From Apoda limacodes (Eukaryota > Arthropoda > Insecta > Lepidoptera > Limacodidae): a stretch of DNA of 64,000 bases. The notes beneath the pieces were generated by a model, which saw only the letters and a list, made by a program, of their open reading frames with translations, made no database searches and was not told the origin of the DNA. The stretch covers positions 11,160,001 through 11,224,000 of the forward strand of contig OX291544.1 of the NCBI GenBank assembly GCA_946406115.1, read 5' to 3'. Position numbers and translations under genes: made by a program. Of this stretch, positions 13,001 through 22,700 are shown in pieces (the stretch's first letter is position 1; each line of letters opens with the position of its first letter).

Positions 13001-16000
13001 AAAACTTGTAACTACTGGCTTGGCGCATACTTTATATTTTGCAGCTGTTTAGCTTTAATACATACATGATAGAATAAGCGCATCATTACCGCCCGTGGTT
13101 TCTATGAACGCGAACTTCGCCTTGGGGGCCATTCATTTATTACGTAAGACGATTTAGGGGGGAAGGGGGGTCGACCATGTCTTATTTTTTCTTACAAGAC
13201 GGTGGGAGGGAGTCTCGATAGTTCTTACGTAAGATCACAAAAATGCGCAGTTAAAATTATAATTTGTTTGTGCGACAATTATTGAACATGTAGGTTGAGA
13301 CCCCATTCAAAACTGTCCCTTACTGAAAATCGTCTTACGTAATAAATGAATGGCCCCTTGAGGAAAGTCAAATTAACAAAGAAAAGCAATTAATTGCTTG
13401 GTATATGGCACCTACGGAAGTTACGTCGCCGAATTAAGAGTATTCTGTTGCTTTGCCAAACCAAGTTAAAAATTTACGCATCGTAAATAGAGCGACTAAA
13501 TTTGCATAGCGAAACAAATAAACTCCACAAAGTGTGAAAAAAAAGGAATCAATCAGAGTGATTCTTATTGAGCGGAACATCCATTTAAAAATCCATTTGG
13601 AGTTTTTAGGATACTTTTTCTGTAAGATGTTTATTCCCAGAGTTGTTAGCTTCCAATGTTCTGAATATCAAAAAGAAAAACCATAGGGCTTCTTAAATAA
13701 TTAAGACGACATTTTGAATAACATTAGATTCTCAGATAACTGCAATAATTAATATTCTAACTCTATAATGTGTATGACACTCTCTTGGCACATGTAATTG
13801 TGGTTGGGGCTTTGCATTATAGTTACAAAAATCGTAATAAAAAAAGGGCCATGTAAATTACCTACACTAGGTTATGGTACAATAGGTTATACCTATAATA
13901 GGTGCATTACATATTACATACATAGTACATTTTAATGGATTACATATTCAAAATTGAAACTAATTACACACATAAAAGAACAAACTATAATAAAACTATA
14001 TTAAACCTAAATAAAAAAAAAAACTAACTTAAAAATCAAATTAACCTGGTTCCGGTGGCATAGTGGCAAGAATGCAGGCTGCGTTTCCTCTTTGGACAGC
14101 TAAGCTAATCCTTTGAGCTAAATAGCAGCCCGCATTCTTGTCACCGCTGATTCCGATTAGTCAAGGTAGTTGGTAGTTTTTGCACTTGAACCCCATGGAC
14201 CCAGAGTCTCAACTGCAAACGGCACAAACTCATAGTTTCCTAATATATGCGCCGTTTGCGAGACTCTGCAGCTTGGGCTGCTCCTCCAGCTTTAAGTTTG
14301 GTCCTAGGGAGGAGAGACGTAGCCAGGGTATCGACGCAAGTTGCATCCCATATTAAAGCCCGCCCCTTCTCCCAGGGAATCAACGATAAACCGTCCGGTC
14401 TCTTTCCATCATCACGACTTATGCCATGAGGTTCTAAAATAGAAGGTATATTGATGGTGGAAAGAGACCTCTTGATTATATCGTTAATTAAACCATGCCT
14501 GGAGAGTCTATCCGCGCTTTTGATACAGTAAAGTCCATGAAGTCCAAGGCCATCAACGTTTTCGCCACACGGACATATGTGTGGATCGCAAATTGTGGCC
14601 CGATTCGTATACCAACAGCAATTCAAAAACTCTCGTTGTCTAATAAAGTTCCCAGATTTGAAGAAGGAATACAATGAAGCCAATGTCCAGACTCCTTTTC
14701 AGAAACTGCTAAAAGGCGCGCTTTGTCGTGATCATTGGTAAAATTTTGAACCGAATTATTAAAAGTCAACTGAATCAGCAGAATATCCCAAAGTTTTTGC
14801 ATTTTTTTTCCATTGGAATATCCCGACTAGGATAGAGACTTTTCCAGGCTTCCAAAGCTTCCGCAGTGCCTACAATCTCAGTTTTCAAGTCTGCCATGAT
14901 TGATTGGCAAAGATTGTCAACACTGTGTATGGAAGACAGAAAAGCTGGAAGATCAATACGCGAAATTTTACGGATTAGCCTTAGCCTCCAAAATTTACAG
15001 GATTAGTAGCTTGATCCCATGTATTTTTACTTAAAGATAAATTTAGTATTTTTTCCACTGCTGACTTAACGCTAGCATCCATAACCTTAAGAAAATCTGA
15101 GATATCCATACGGGGATACAAGGGAGAAGGTAAGTTAATTTTGGAACGAAAAGGCAGTGTTTTGAAATCGTAAATGCAATATACAACAATAGGGAGAAGG
15201 TAAGTTAATTTTGGAACGAAAAGGCAGTGTTTTGAAATCGTAAATGCAATATACAACAATGGCTCATATACAAGTTGGCTCTAAATAATTGCTATTAAGA
15301 ACCATCTCCAAGGAAGCAATGACAAATTGCTTACGATTCCTAGTATTTCAGTTAGTAAGTAATGGCACTAGAAAAAAGTTTTAGTTGCTAATAGTTTATG
15401 ACTGCCATTTTTATATTGGCACAGAATCCTCAATATGCAAGGCAAGTGTGAGTTACACTTATCCTTTTGTTTTGTTTATGCTAATAACTTTTAACCAGGT
15501 CAAATAGTATCCACTTTGGACTTACAACTATTCTAAATCATTTTTCATTTCAAGCAGTTCAGTATTTAGGCTGGCAAAATAGTAAAAAAAAAAATAGATA
15601 GACTAACTTTCACATCTATAATCTTTATATGGATTTGATTACCATGATAATCTCTACTATGCCTCTAAGCACATTTGCAGATAAAAACTGTTCTGGGTTT
15701 ATGCACATCTGACATACTTCCAATGCTTCACACCACATATTTGTTTTCATTTCGATTTTAAAGGACTCCTCAGCAAATGACGGCATCTCCTTTATATTTG
15801 TCTGAAATATATTTACAAAAACTTATATTATGTTTAGTGTCTTGTAGATATTTTTGTATGTATTTCTTCTGGTAGATTTTTAGGATTTTTACTAACATAA
15901 AACATCTAACTAAAAAAGTGAGTGGGAATGCTACTCAGGAGCATGGATTATATTCCCCATGCGCAATAATTAAGCAAATGTGGCATGTTTTGAATTGCAA

Positions 16001-18043
16001 TTTTAGACTCGTAAAATTTAAACATAAAAATATGTTACAAATGGTTGTATGATAAGATCATAAAGAAGTAGTAGGAAGAGTATTTCTTAGTAAATAGGTT
16101 ATATAAAACTAAATAGGAAGAAGCCACTGGTTGTAGGTACAGTAAAATCAACTTCAATATTATAAATTACTAGATGACATGGATTTAATATTTTTACAAG
16201 TATTATGAAAATATACAGAGGGATGCTTTATATGTTATTAAGATTTCCTCCTGCAGTCATACTAATTATTTCAAATTGTTACAAAAATAATTAAAAAAAA
16301 ACATGTATACTGTTGTATCCCTCTAGAATGAGACTAGAATTGAAGTTCAAAAATTCTTACACAAACTTAAAGTTTCTATCTGAAAATCAAAAATAAAAAA
16401 TGCACCAAAAGAATTATAAAATAAACAATTTATCAATGATTGTTGTTATATAGACACCCTAACATTCAAGCAAAACCAGGCTTTGATTATATCTGCTGAA
16501 AAAGTTTATTTGTTTAATCACTTGAAAATGCACAATTTCGAGGGAGAAAAGTAGTTGATCTATATAAATCATATTAAATCAAAGTAATGCTATTTTTATG
16601 CAAAGAAGACTAAACAAAAAAAACCGGGTTTAAAAAGGAAAAAAATGTGTGCCTCCAGTATATGCTGCCGCAATTTTTACTTGCAACTTTCACCATTTAA
16701 AAAGTTTATACCAAAGACAAAATTACTAACAAAAGAACCTTATTAGTTGCTAGGAATTGCCCAGTAAAATGCCTGTGAATTTTCCTGAAATGAGTGAATG
16801 AACCGGAGGAATATCTCCAGTTATACTGAATGGATTTGAATGAATCATGTGTATAAAAGCAAAAGAATAGATTTGTGCCTATGCCATACTTTTCAACCCC
16901 ATTACTTTAAGAAAGGTGTATGCAAGCTACAACCACTGTATATGCAAGTACCCACCATAGTTAAAGCTATCTAACGATACCCCGGTTGTTTTTTACCCCT
17001 TGCGGCTTCTTTTAGGGTGCATTCGTTCTGGGATTAAGAGTTCCCACGAATGATACTTTTCACACTTTTGATAACGACAGTTTTGCCACCGACACCTACC
17101 GTTCGTTTAGCTTTGAAACGTTACTAACATAATTTTTGGTAACAAAACCTGCAAAACGAACGCTTGACGTATACACACTACGATAAAACACACACACACT
17201 ACCATAAACATGAATATGTATAGGCAGTTTGACAGATTAACACAAAAACCCCACCTCCAGACATGGGTCTAAAGTTTCATTTTTCGGTGGCAAAAGTGAC
17301 AAAAATAACAAAAATATCGTAAACGAACGCATGACAGTTTGTCACAGATGATACTTAAATTTTGATACTTTTGATACCAATGCTAAACGAATGGATGACA
17401 GGTGGCAAAAGTAATGAAAATAATGATTCTGCATCCCAGAAGAGAACGCGCTCTTAGTTACTCTGACAAACACCCTCAGTCTCCTAAGGTGTGTTATCCA
17501 CTAAGTCATCTCGCAGAACTCTGTAAGTTTTGACATCCCCTCCTTAAAAGTGATAGTTTTACACTTTGCATTGCTACTTTCCATCCTTTCTTACTTGCCC
17601 TTGTTAAGTACGTACTGGGACTGCTACTATAGGTTGAAACACGCTTTGCATTGCTACTTTCCATCCTTTCTAACTTGCCCTTGTTAAGTATGTACTGTGA
17701 CTGCTACTATAGGTTGCTACTATAGTCTTTTACTACTTCATACTAATGTTTGAATGACAATACTTACTGCATTTTTGTGATGATTACAAGTACTTCCTTT
17801 CATACAATTAGGTAAATATATCAGTTGCAATCGTGTTTGATAATCGAAGTAGGCCTTATAAGAAACTTGTTCACATGCTGTAACAAAATTCTTTCTTTTC
17901 TTAGATTGATGTTTACTATCAGAAGACTCTTGAGAAGTTTCAACCTTCAACCGTTTGGATTTCCCACCTTCTATCTCATTTTCTCTCTTTATTCCAGGTG
18001 AAGGAACAGACATTAATTTTATTTTCTTCTTTTCTGGGCTCAT
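4097..18043 (-). CDS. six-exon gene, unidentified protein of about 612 residues
   Basis: Six minus-strand exons join in one frame: 17768-18043 (start codon at 18041-18043), 15643-15801, 12057-12508, 7101-7281, 5581-5701 and 4097-4746 (stop at 4097-4099). All introns have GT..AG ends with good consensus (for example GTAAGT after exons 1 and 4, TTTTCAG before exon 4) and all phases match (0, 0, 2, 0, 1), which is hard to obtain by chance. The N-terminus is very basic (MSPEKKKIKLM, then KSKRLK and KKRK), suggesting a nuclear localisation signal, followed by a probably helical protein with Cys/Trp-containing segments such as MWCEALEVCQMCINPEQFL and short repeats of leucine-rich helices to the C-terminus. 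I did not recognise the family; helical-repeat nuclear or chromatin factors are candidates only. The gene converges with mRpL47. Exon 4 is preceded by intronic transposons. Confidence 0.72.
5017..5340. other. intronic repeat-like segment
   Basis: Intron 5 of the minus-strand gene. The part around 5185-5240 (GGCCATATTCCACCGTGTTG and neighbours) resembles the middle of a repeat that is widespread in Lepidoptera, in degenerate form. No coding frame is supported; the 64-codon minus frame here looks accidental. Confidence 0.3.
6181..6432 (+). mobile_element. tRNA-derived SINE
   Basis: The head carries pol III promoter boxes: an A-box-like TTTGGTAGAGCGTG near 6196-6209 and a canonical B box GGTTCGATTC at 6231-6240. 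The tRNA-unrelated body continues with GTTTGTGCCCGGTACGCGAT and ends in an AT-rich tail near 6430. It lies in intron 4 of the minus-strand gene, in antisense orientation to it. Confidence 0.65.
7677..8459. mobile_element. hAT-type non-autonomous DNA transposon with target duplication
   Basis: Element 7685-8451 (767 bp) has perfect 14-bp terminal inverted repeats CAGAGGCGGCTCGT, starting with the CAGNG typical of hAT elements. It is flanked by an 8-bp target duplication, GTTTCAAA at 7677-7684 and TTTTCAAA at 8452-8459 (7 of 8 identical), the duplication length expected for hAT. The interior has no transposase; a GC-rich core at 8030-8120 yields overlapping frames on both strands that look accidental. 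It sits in intron 3 of the minus-strand gene. Confidence 0.8.
8916..8962 (-). repeat. fragment of lepidopteran interspersed repeat (inverted copy)
   Basis: The reverse complement matches the start of the repeat at 49605: AAGTGCGAG, GACTCGCGCAC and GGTTCCGTACTT in the same order. This short copy abuts the foldback element at 8974. Confidence 0.5.
8974..9150. mobile_element. 177-bp foldback MITE
   Basis: Terminal inverted repeats of about 22 bp: the left end reads GTCAGCTCAAAACGAGACGC and the right end is its reverse complement with two mismatches (9129-9150). The interior is non-coding. No clear target duplication was found. Confidence 0.6.
9285..11300 (-). mobile_element. degenerate Jockey-like LINE (reverse transcriptase remains)
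   Basis: Minus-strand frames with several frameshifts and stops add up to a non-LTR ORF2. In transcript order they are: VPKKGDRSDPSNKRPIAITS (RT entry, near 10750-10700), GVSQGSVLSPRLFLLHINDM followed by YADDS (RT palm with catalytic YADD, near 10370-10290), then SIGILGVDISSDVQFRDHL, and the C-terminal MMPTATFYHRTARYRQ segment near 9690-9610. The end near 9285 carries the 3'-tail motif 'gtccgtctgatggtaagcggtcaccgtagc' seen again near 60505. Part of the 3' end is duplicated (9344-9440 resembles 9465-9560). The upper boundary is approximate. It lies in intron 3 of the minus-strand gene, on the same strand. Confidence 0.75.
11520..11650 (+). mobile_element. SINE body fragment
   Basis: The order CCTATCAC, CGGAAT, CATTGGTGAAACGTGGATGTTACG parallels the body of the SINE at 6181-6432 (CCTATCATG, CGGAATTCC, CAGTGAAACGTAGATATTACG). 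The tRNA head is absent, so this is a partial, diverged copy. Confidence 0.45.
13125..13357. mobile_element. MITE with 31-bp perfect terminal repeats
   Basis: The left arm 13125-13155 starts GGGGCCATTCATTTATTACG and the right arm 13327-13357 is its exact reverse complement. The 233-bp unit contains a G-rich stretch and no coding frame. TTG flanks both sides (13122-13124, 13358-13360), a possible 3-bp target duplication in the PIF/Harbinger style, though the usual form is TWA. It is inside intron 2 of the minus-strand gene. Confidence 0.75.
14045..15000 (-). mobile_element. LINE ORF2 C-terminal fragment
   Basis: In minus-strand order: LPAFLSSIHSVDNLCQSIMA, then LLAVSEKESGHWLHCIPSSN, then a CPCGENVDGLGLHGLYC segment with the C-x-C..H..C pattern, then DDGKRPDGLSLIPWEKGRAL and IWDATCVDTLATS. 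This array is the C-terminal part of a widespread animal non-LTR retrotransposon protein, downstream of the reverse transcriptase. At least one frameshift separates the two halves near 14640. The 3' flank (14045-14170) holds an inverted pair, GAATGCAGGCTGC and GCAGCCCGCATTC. It is in intron 2 of the minus-strand gene. Confidence 0.65.
15121..15260. repeat. perfect 70-bp tandem duplication
   Basis: Bases 15121-15190 are repeated at 15191-15260 with at most one end mismatch (AGGGAGAAGGTAAGTTAATT start in both). The near-identity indicates a recent local duplication in intron 2. Confidence 0.9.
17561..17720. repeat. 80-bp tandem duplication
   Basis: 17561-17640 and 17641-17720 align over their whole length with a handful of substitutions (ACACTTTGCATTGCTACTTT versus ACGCTTTGCATTGCTACTTT; CGTACTGGGA versus TGTACTGTGA). 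A further partial GCTACTATAG follows at 17716. The array ends about 45 bases from the donor of exon 1 of the minus-strand gene, inside intron 1. Confidence 0.85.
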
Positions 18044-19464
18044 ATTAGTTGCTCAAAAGTGAAAACTTATTTTCAAAGAAAAAAGGGAAACCATGCAAAG
18101 CATATTTTGAAATTCGCGTCTCATTCCTTTTGGTTAACAATTACCACCAATCTCTTTGACTACCATTATAGTACTCTATGATTACCATAGATAATAGTAT
18201 ATTCAGAGGGGGCACACCAACCAACTCCAGACCTAGTTGTTTGTAGTGCCATCTTGTATAAAAACGAAGACAACCATCGGCAAAAAAGAACATCAAAACT
18301 ACGCTAGATAACGCTACTGTGTCTGTTTACTATTCGGTATTCGGCCTATTCGGCTACTTTTATCCTTTTTTGCTTAATACCGAATATCTAGGTACTATTC
18401 GGCCGAACACCGAATACTTAAAATTTTCGTTGTAGTAGGACGATTAGCAAAATAAAAAGATTGTTTTTTTTTAATAATAATGTATTTTCTTGTAATTAAT
18501 AAAATAATATGCATCATCAGCTTCCGTACTATAGGCGAGTTCTTTTAGATAGATTACTATTTTCTTTGGCTTACACAATTTGACTTTTAAATATAATAAA
18601 TCAAAACGAAGACAGCAAGAAAATGTTCGCATTTACTATGAGCACCAAACTAAACATGTCAAAATACGCAGTGCACCGTGGGAGAGACGTCACGCGGGTT
18701 TTTGTTGTTCTGTTATCTCAGTGTTAGTTTCAATTATTATTGTTACGTTCCTAATTTAATTTAATTTCTCTGTTAAGTTTGAAAATACGTTTTACTTTTG
18801 TGACTTTTTATGTTAATTTGTAGTTTATAATTGTTTTGCCTGTAATCACTGAAAGTAAGTGGCCTTCTGCATTTTGATATGTCTTTCTTGTGTTATTTTG
18901 TCAAATAGGTATTAAAAAGATTAGGGCTTCGTTGGGTTTAAGTTTTTAATAAATTGCGTATGTTTTTGATTTTTATTCTATTTTCTAGTGCAGCCTAACT
19001 TGAATAGCTAGTTTTAAAAGAGATTAGAAAACACAGTAAGAAGAACCTACGTTTATTTAGAAGGTTTTTAGTAAGCGCAATTTCAATATCAATATGTACC
19101 TATTTAACGTAAATGTAAGTGTGGATTCTATGCTTTCTCGAAACAAGCTACCTCAATTAAACCCTCAATATTTAAAATAGACGTAGTTTAGCAGAAAGGA
19201 CTCAACCCACAAAAAATCACTTTTCAGATATTGAAGCTGTTTGAACTTAAAACTTGTGTAAAAGTGTGAAAATTATCTGACAAACTGACGTTCCTAAACG
19301 AGGGGAAAATTACTCGGCAGTGAATTAGATCGTAGCCTGGGAGTGTAATCAATTCATTGTATTAGAGTGCAATAGCCTCACAAAATTGACCTTGACAAAG
19401 AGACAAAGCAAACCAGTGGTATTTTTTCTCTTTCTATCAAAGTCCGACATTTTCTTTCTTATAA
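18044..19464. other. intergenic, 5' flank of the minus-strand gene
   Basis: Contains the presumed 5' UTR and promoter of the six-exon gene near 18044-18300, but no clear core-promoter motif. The remainder is AT-rich with no plausible gene. Confidence 0.4.
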
Positions 19465-19566
19465 TTCTTTATTGTACAATACAACAGATATCAGCACACA
19501 AACAAAAGAAAAGTTATAAGTACAAAGGCGATCTTATCCCTTAAAAGAGATTTCTTACAGCAAACT
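19465..19566. mobile_element. retroposon 3'-end fragment
   Basis: The phrase 'ggcgatcttatcccttaaaagagatttcttacag' following an A-rich run resembles 3'-terminal sequences of CR1-like LINEs in Lepidoptera. Short and diverged; family assignment is from memory. Confidence 0.35.
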
Positions 19567-20915
19567 TAAGAGTGTAAAAGATAATAATACACATAGAAAA
19601 GTAGGAGGTATACAGTGTAAATACAACTAATTTAACTTAAAAACAATTATTAATGTAAATAAATAATAAAAGGATTAAATATATAAATAAAATTACTATT
19701 ATTTATTTGTTTGATATTAGAAAGAAAAAAGAGACATTCGTTTCGCTTAGTGTCTGCCAAACTTTTGCAACACATATGGCTAGGAAATTAAATGTTCTGT
19801 TTAATTCTCTATCTATAAATCGATTTATTTAGACCATAATTAGACAGCTGAAAAATAGCCGGAGACGGGTTTTTTTGCCACACCCGTGTATAACTTTGCC
19901 AAGTAATGTGAAACTTACTTATTTGGGCGGATACTAACGTTTCTATTATCATTTTTGTTGTTTTTCTCACTTGGCTAGAGGCCCAGCTCTATGTCTATGG
20001 TTTGAGACATTAGGCGTTTCTTATGTTAACACCGCTAGATGTTCCTACCTTGGTGCGTGTCAGCGACGTAGAAGCGTAAAGTAGATAAGCGTAAACGTAA
20101 AGCGTCTTGCGATAAGAAGTCACGCAATCGAATGTCAAAACCCACTGGTTCACAATCCAATTTTGAATCGGACATTGCCATTAAATTACTAAACTGAATT
20201 AGGCGAATTAAGTATTTAAAAAATATTTCTAATTAATAAGCAGTATAAACAAAAAACAAAGACCACATGTATCTACATTAAAAACCCTAGGCGGTAAGCA
20301 GAACAGATTTTTATATTTGTAACTAAAATTAAATGGGTAAATAATTAATATTTTTTTGTTTATAAATTGTACCTATCATTGCAATAGGAGCTCACTGAAC
20401 CTTTCGCGCTTTCTCGGAGCGAGGTCCTGTTAGTTTTTGGCCCAGTCGCAATCGCGTTAGGCTGGTCAGGATACATATAGCTCACTTATGTTGGCCGTTT
20501 GAGTGGCCTGACCGCAGAGAAAACTTTAACGTGTCATGCTTAAAATCGTAGAAGAACTATTAAACAGGGAGATCTTATGTCCCTGAAACGGTTCACAGTT
20601 GTACTCAACGATGACTTTAAGACTGTAACTGGAAAAGACAAGGCATAAATGTAAATACATGTAGGTACAAGGGCGTCTCCAGCTTATGACTAAGGGCGGG
20701 GGCAATGGGGCAATATTATGGAGGATAAAAAATATGAACGCCTGGTACAGTCGAAAGCATGAAGCGTTACACTTTGGCAGTCTTTGCCTCGATGACGATT
20801 GTAATAAGAACGGTTCTGATATCAATGTATAAAAGTTTACAAGCCCTCGACAGCACAATAACTAAATCAAACTTTTAAACACATTAATAATTATTTATTT
20901 TAACAAAAATAATAT

Positions 20916-21611
20916 TTAATTAAAACATAACCTGCGGAGATTTTTTGCAAAACTTTCTACCACTTTATCATTAAAATTATTTAGGGTTTTATTTATTATA
21001 GCTCTGTGTACACTCATTATGGCCAGACCATTAAGAGGATACACTTCGCGGCGCCTCGCAGCAGGCTTCAATAAATTAGGATTTGGCGCCAGAGCCAGAT
21101 ATCTAGAGGAACTTGGTCGAGGTAGTTCCTGCGGCTGAATATAACCTATTGTGGTTGTGGTGACAGATGAAGACACTGGCGATATTGTCGTTACTTTGTC
21201 CTGTTCATCGCTGTCGCTACTTGATTCATCAGTTTTTTTCGTTTCAAACTTCCTGCAAGACAAAACGCTTTGATAAAACTTTATGTAATTAATTAAATTT
21301 TTACGGGAGAGCAGTTTCGTTCAATTACTTATAAACATTATCTCAGGAAGCTTTTTTAGCCTCATTTATATTAAGGATCTGGTTTAATTTGTATTTAATT
21401 AAAGCACAAATATAATTTATGTTTTGTTTTCATAATTAATTACTGAAAACGAAACCACTGTTTAGTTAACGTAAAATTCATAGAGATTGAATCAATAAAC
21501 TCGTTTTTAATAAAATAATAGTTTTTCTTAACATTTACCTTCCACATAATCGATCCTTTTTTTCCACATCAAAAATATGCCAGATAAAATTAAAAATGAT
21601 ATTCTTAACGA
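20916..21611 (-). CDS. possible terminal exons of an unidentified gene
   Basis: Two minus-strand segments could be spliced: one ending at a donor at 21539 (GGAAG then GTAAAT) and the terminal exon 20916-21252, preceded by the acceptor TGTCTTGCAG. The joined frame reads DVEKKDRLCGRKFETKKTDE over the junction and continues through a serine/aspartate-rich stretch to RRREVYPLNGLAIMSVHRAI and a stop at 20916-20918. A minus-strand AATAAA occurs about 20 bases after the stop. The 5' part of the gene was not found and the upper limit given is approximate. It could be a small host gene or the end of a transposon protein. Confidence 0.35.
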
Positions 21612-21840
21612 TTATTAGGGTAGAACCGGCTAACGGCGGTTAGGAGATAAAGCTGGTCATTACAATTTCCCCCATATTACTGGGTTTCCACGCAGGCACA
21701 CGTACAAAACGGTTAGCGTGGCCTTACCCCGCGCCGACGCACCGGCTCCCCGCTCATTCTCCAGCCGACATTCAGGTGGAACGCACGTCAATTTTTTTCA
21801 CGCCTTCTTAAAGTAAATTTTCAAGGTCAAACAATAAGAG

Positions 21841-22700
21841 GTGAGTGTTATTTTACATTTCTTACATTGTTTCCTATAATTTTTGTAGTATAATTTTCGA
21901 GCATCTTAAGTCACGCTGATATGGTTAGTTTTATAGTTTAATTTACTGATTGTATAATATTTCAGAATGTCCAAAACCAGAAGCCAACCACGTTCAAAGG
22001 CGTCATGGAGCCAAGATCAATTGCACAGAGCTTTTAAATTAATAGATGAAGGGAAACCTATAAGAGAAGCCGCTCGATCTACTGGCGTGCCATTTTCAAC
22101 GCTTCAAGAAAGATTGAAGACCAAAAATCGTGTTACCCATAGCTGGGAAGAAATCCAGTCTTCACAAGGGAACAAGAAGATGAAATGGCTTCCCAAGTTA
22201 AGTTCCTAGGTAAAATATTTTATGGGTGCACTTCACTTCAAATTAGAAAGATGGCTTATGAATATGCTGTAAAAAATAACAACAAGCATAATTTTAATGA
22301 AATGGCGAAAGAGAAGAAAAAAGAAACGCTCAAAATTAAATCTGAAAAAAATATTAGAAAAAGAAAAGGAAAATTGATTAACATGAAGAATGCTAAAAAA
22401 AGAGTGCTTCAAGACAAAAACAAGAATGATAGTACTTCGGACTCAGAAATAGAAATGACAGACCTACGTGAAGATGAAGATACTGACGCTGATGAGAACT
22501 TAGAAAGTAAATGTATAATCTGTGATGATTATGGGCGAAACAACGAAATGGGGTATAGGTGTGTGCTGTGTGGTCTCTGGGCTCACGCTGAGTGCTCAGG
22601 ATACGACTCTTCTGAGGGTTACATCTGCGACTTATGCCTCAACAAAGCCTGCCTCGGGTTTAAATACCAATCAAGTATTGTGATTTTGTTAGAAGAATAG
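21841..22700 (+). pseudogene. pogo/Tigger-type transposase, DDE domain deleted and frameshifted
   Basis: A possible 5' UTR intron (GTGAGT at 21841, TTTCAG ending 21965) precedes ATG 21967. The first frame (21967-22209) carries a Psq/pogo helix-turn-helix: WSQDQLHRAFKLIDEGKPIR then EAARSTGVPFSTLQERLK. Near 22140 the frame shifts by one: a second frame continues with LGRNPVFTREQEDEMASQVK and KMAYEYAVKNNNKHNFNE, the usual continuation in pogo transposases. Directly after this, where the DDE catalytic domain should be, the protein jumps to a lysine-rich stretch and an acidic region, ending in a PHD-type finger (C-x2-C, C-x2-C-x4-H-x2-C, C-x2-C; about 22510-22643). So the catalytic core is missing and the copy is non-functional. 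Terminal repeats were not located. Confidence 0.75.

Noticed and set aside
17017..17450. Possible inverted-repeat element (TTCTGGGAT at both ends)
   Set aside because: Only about nine bases match well; ends and target duplication could not be defined.
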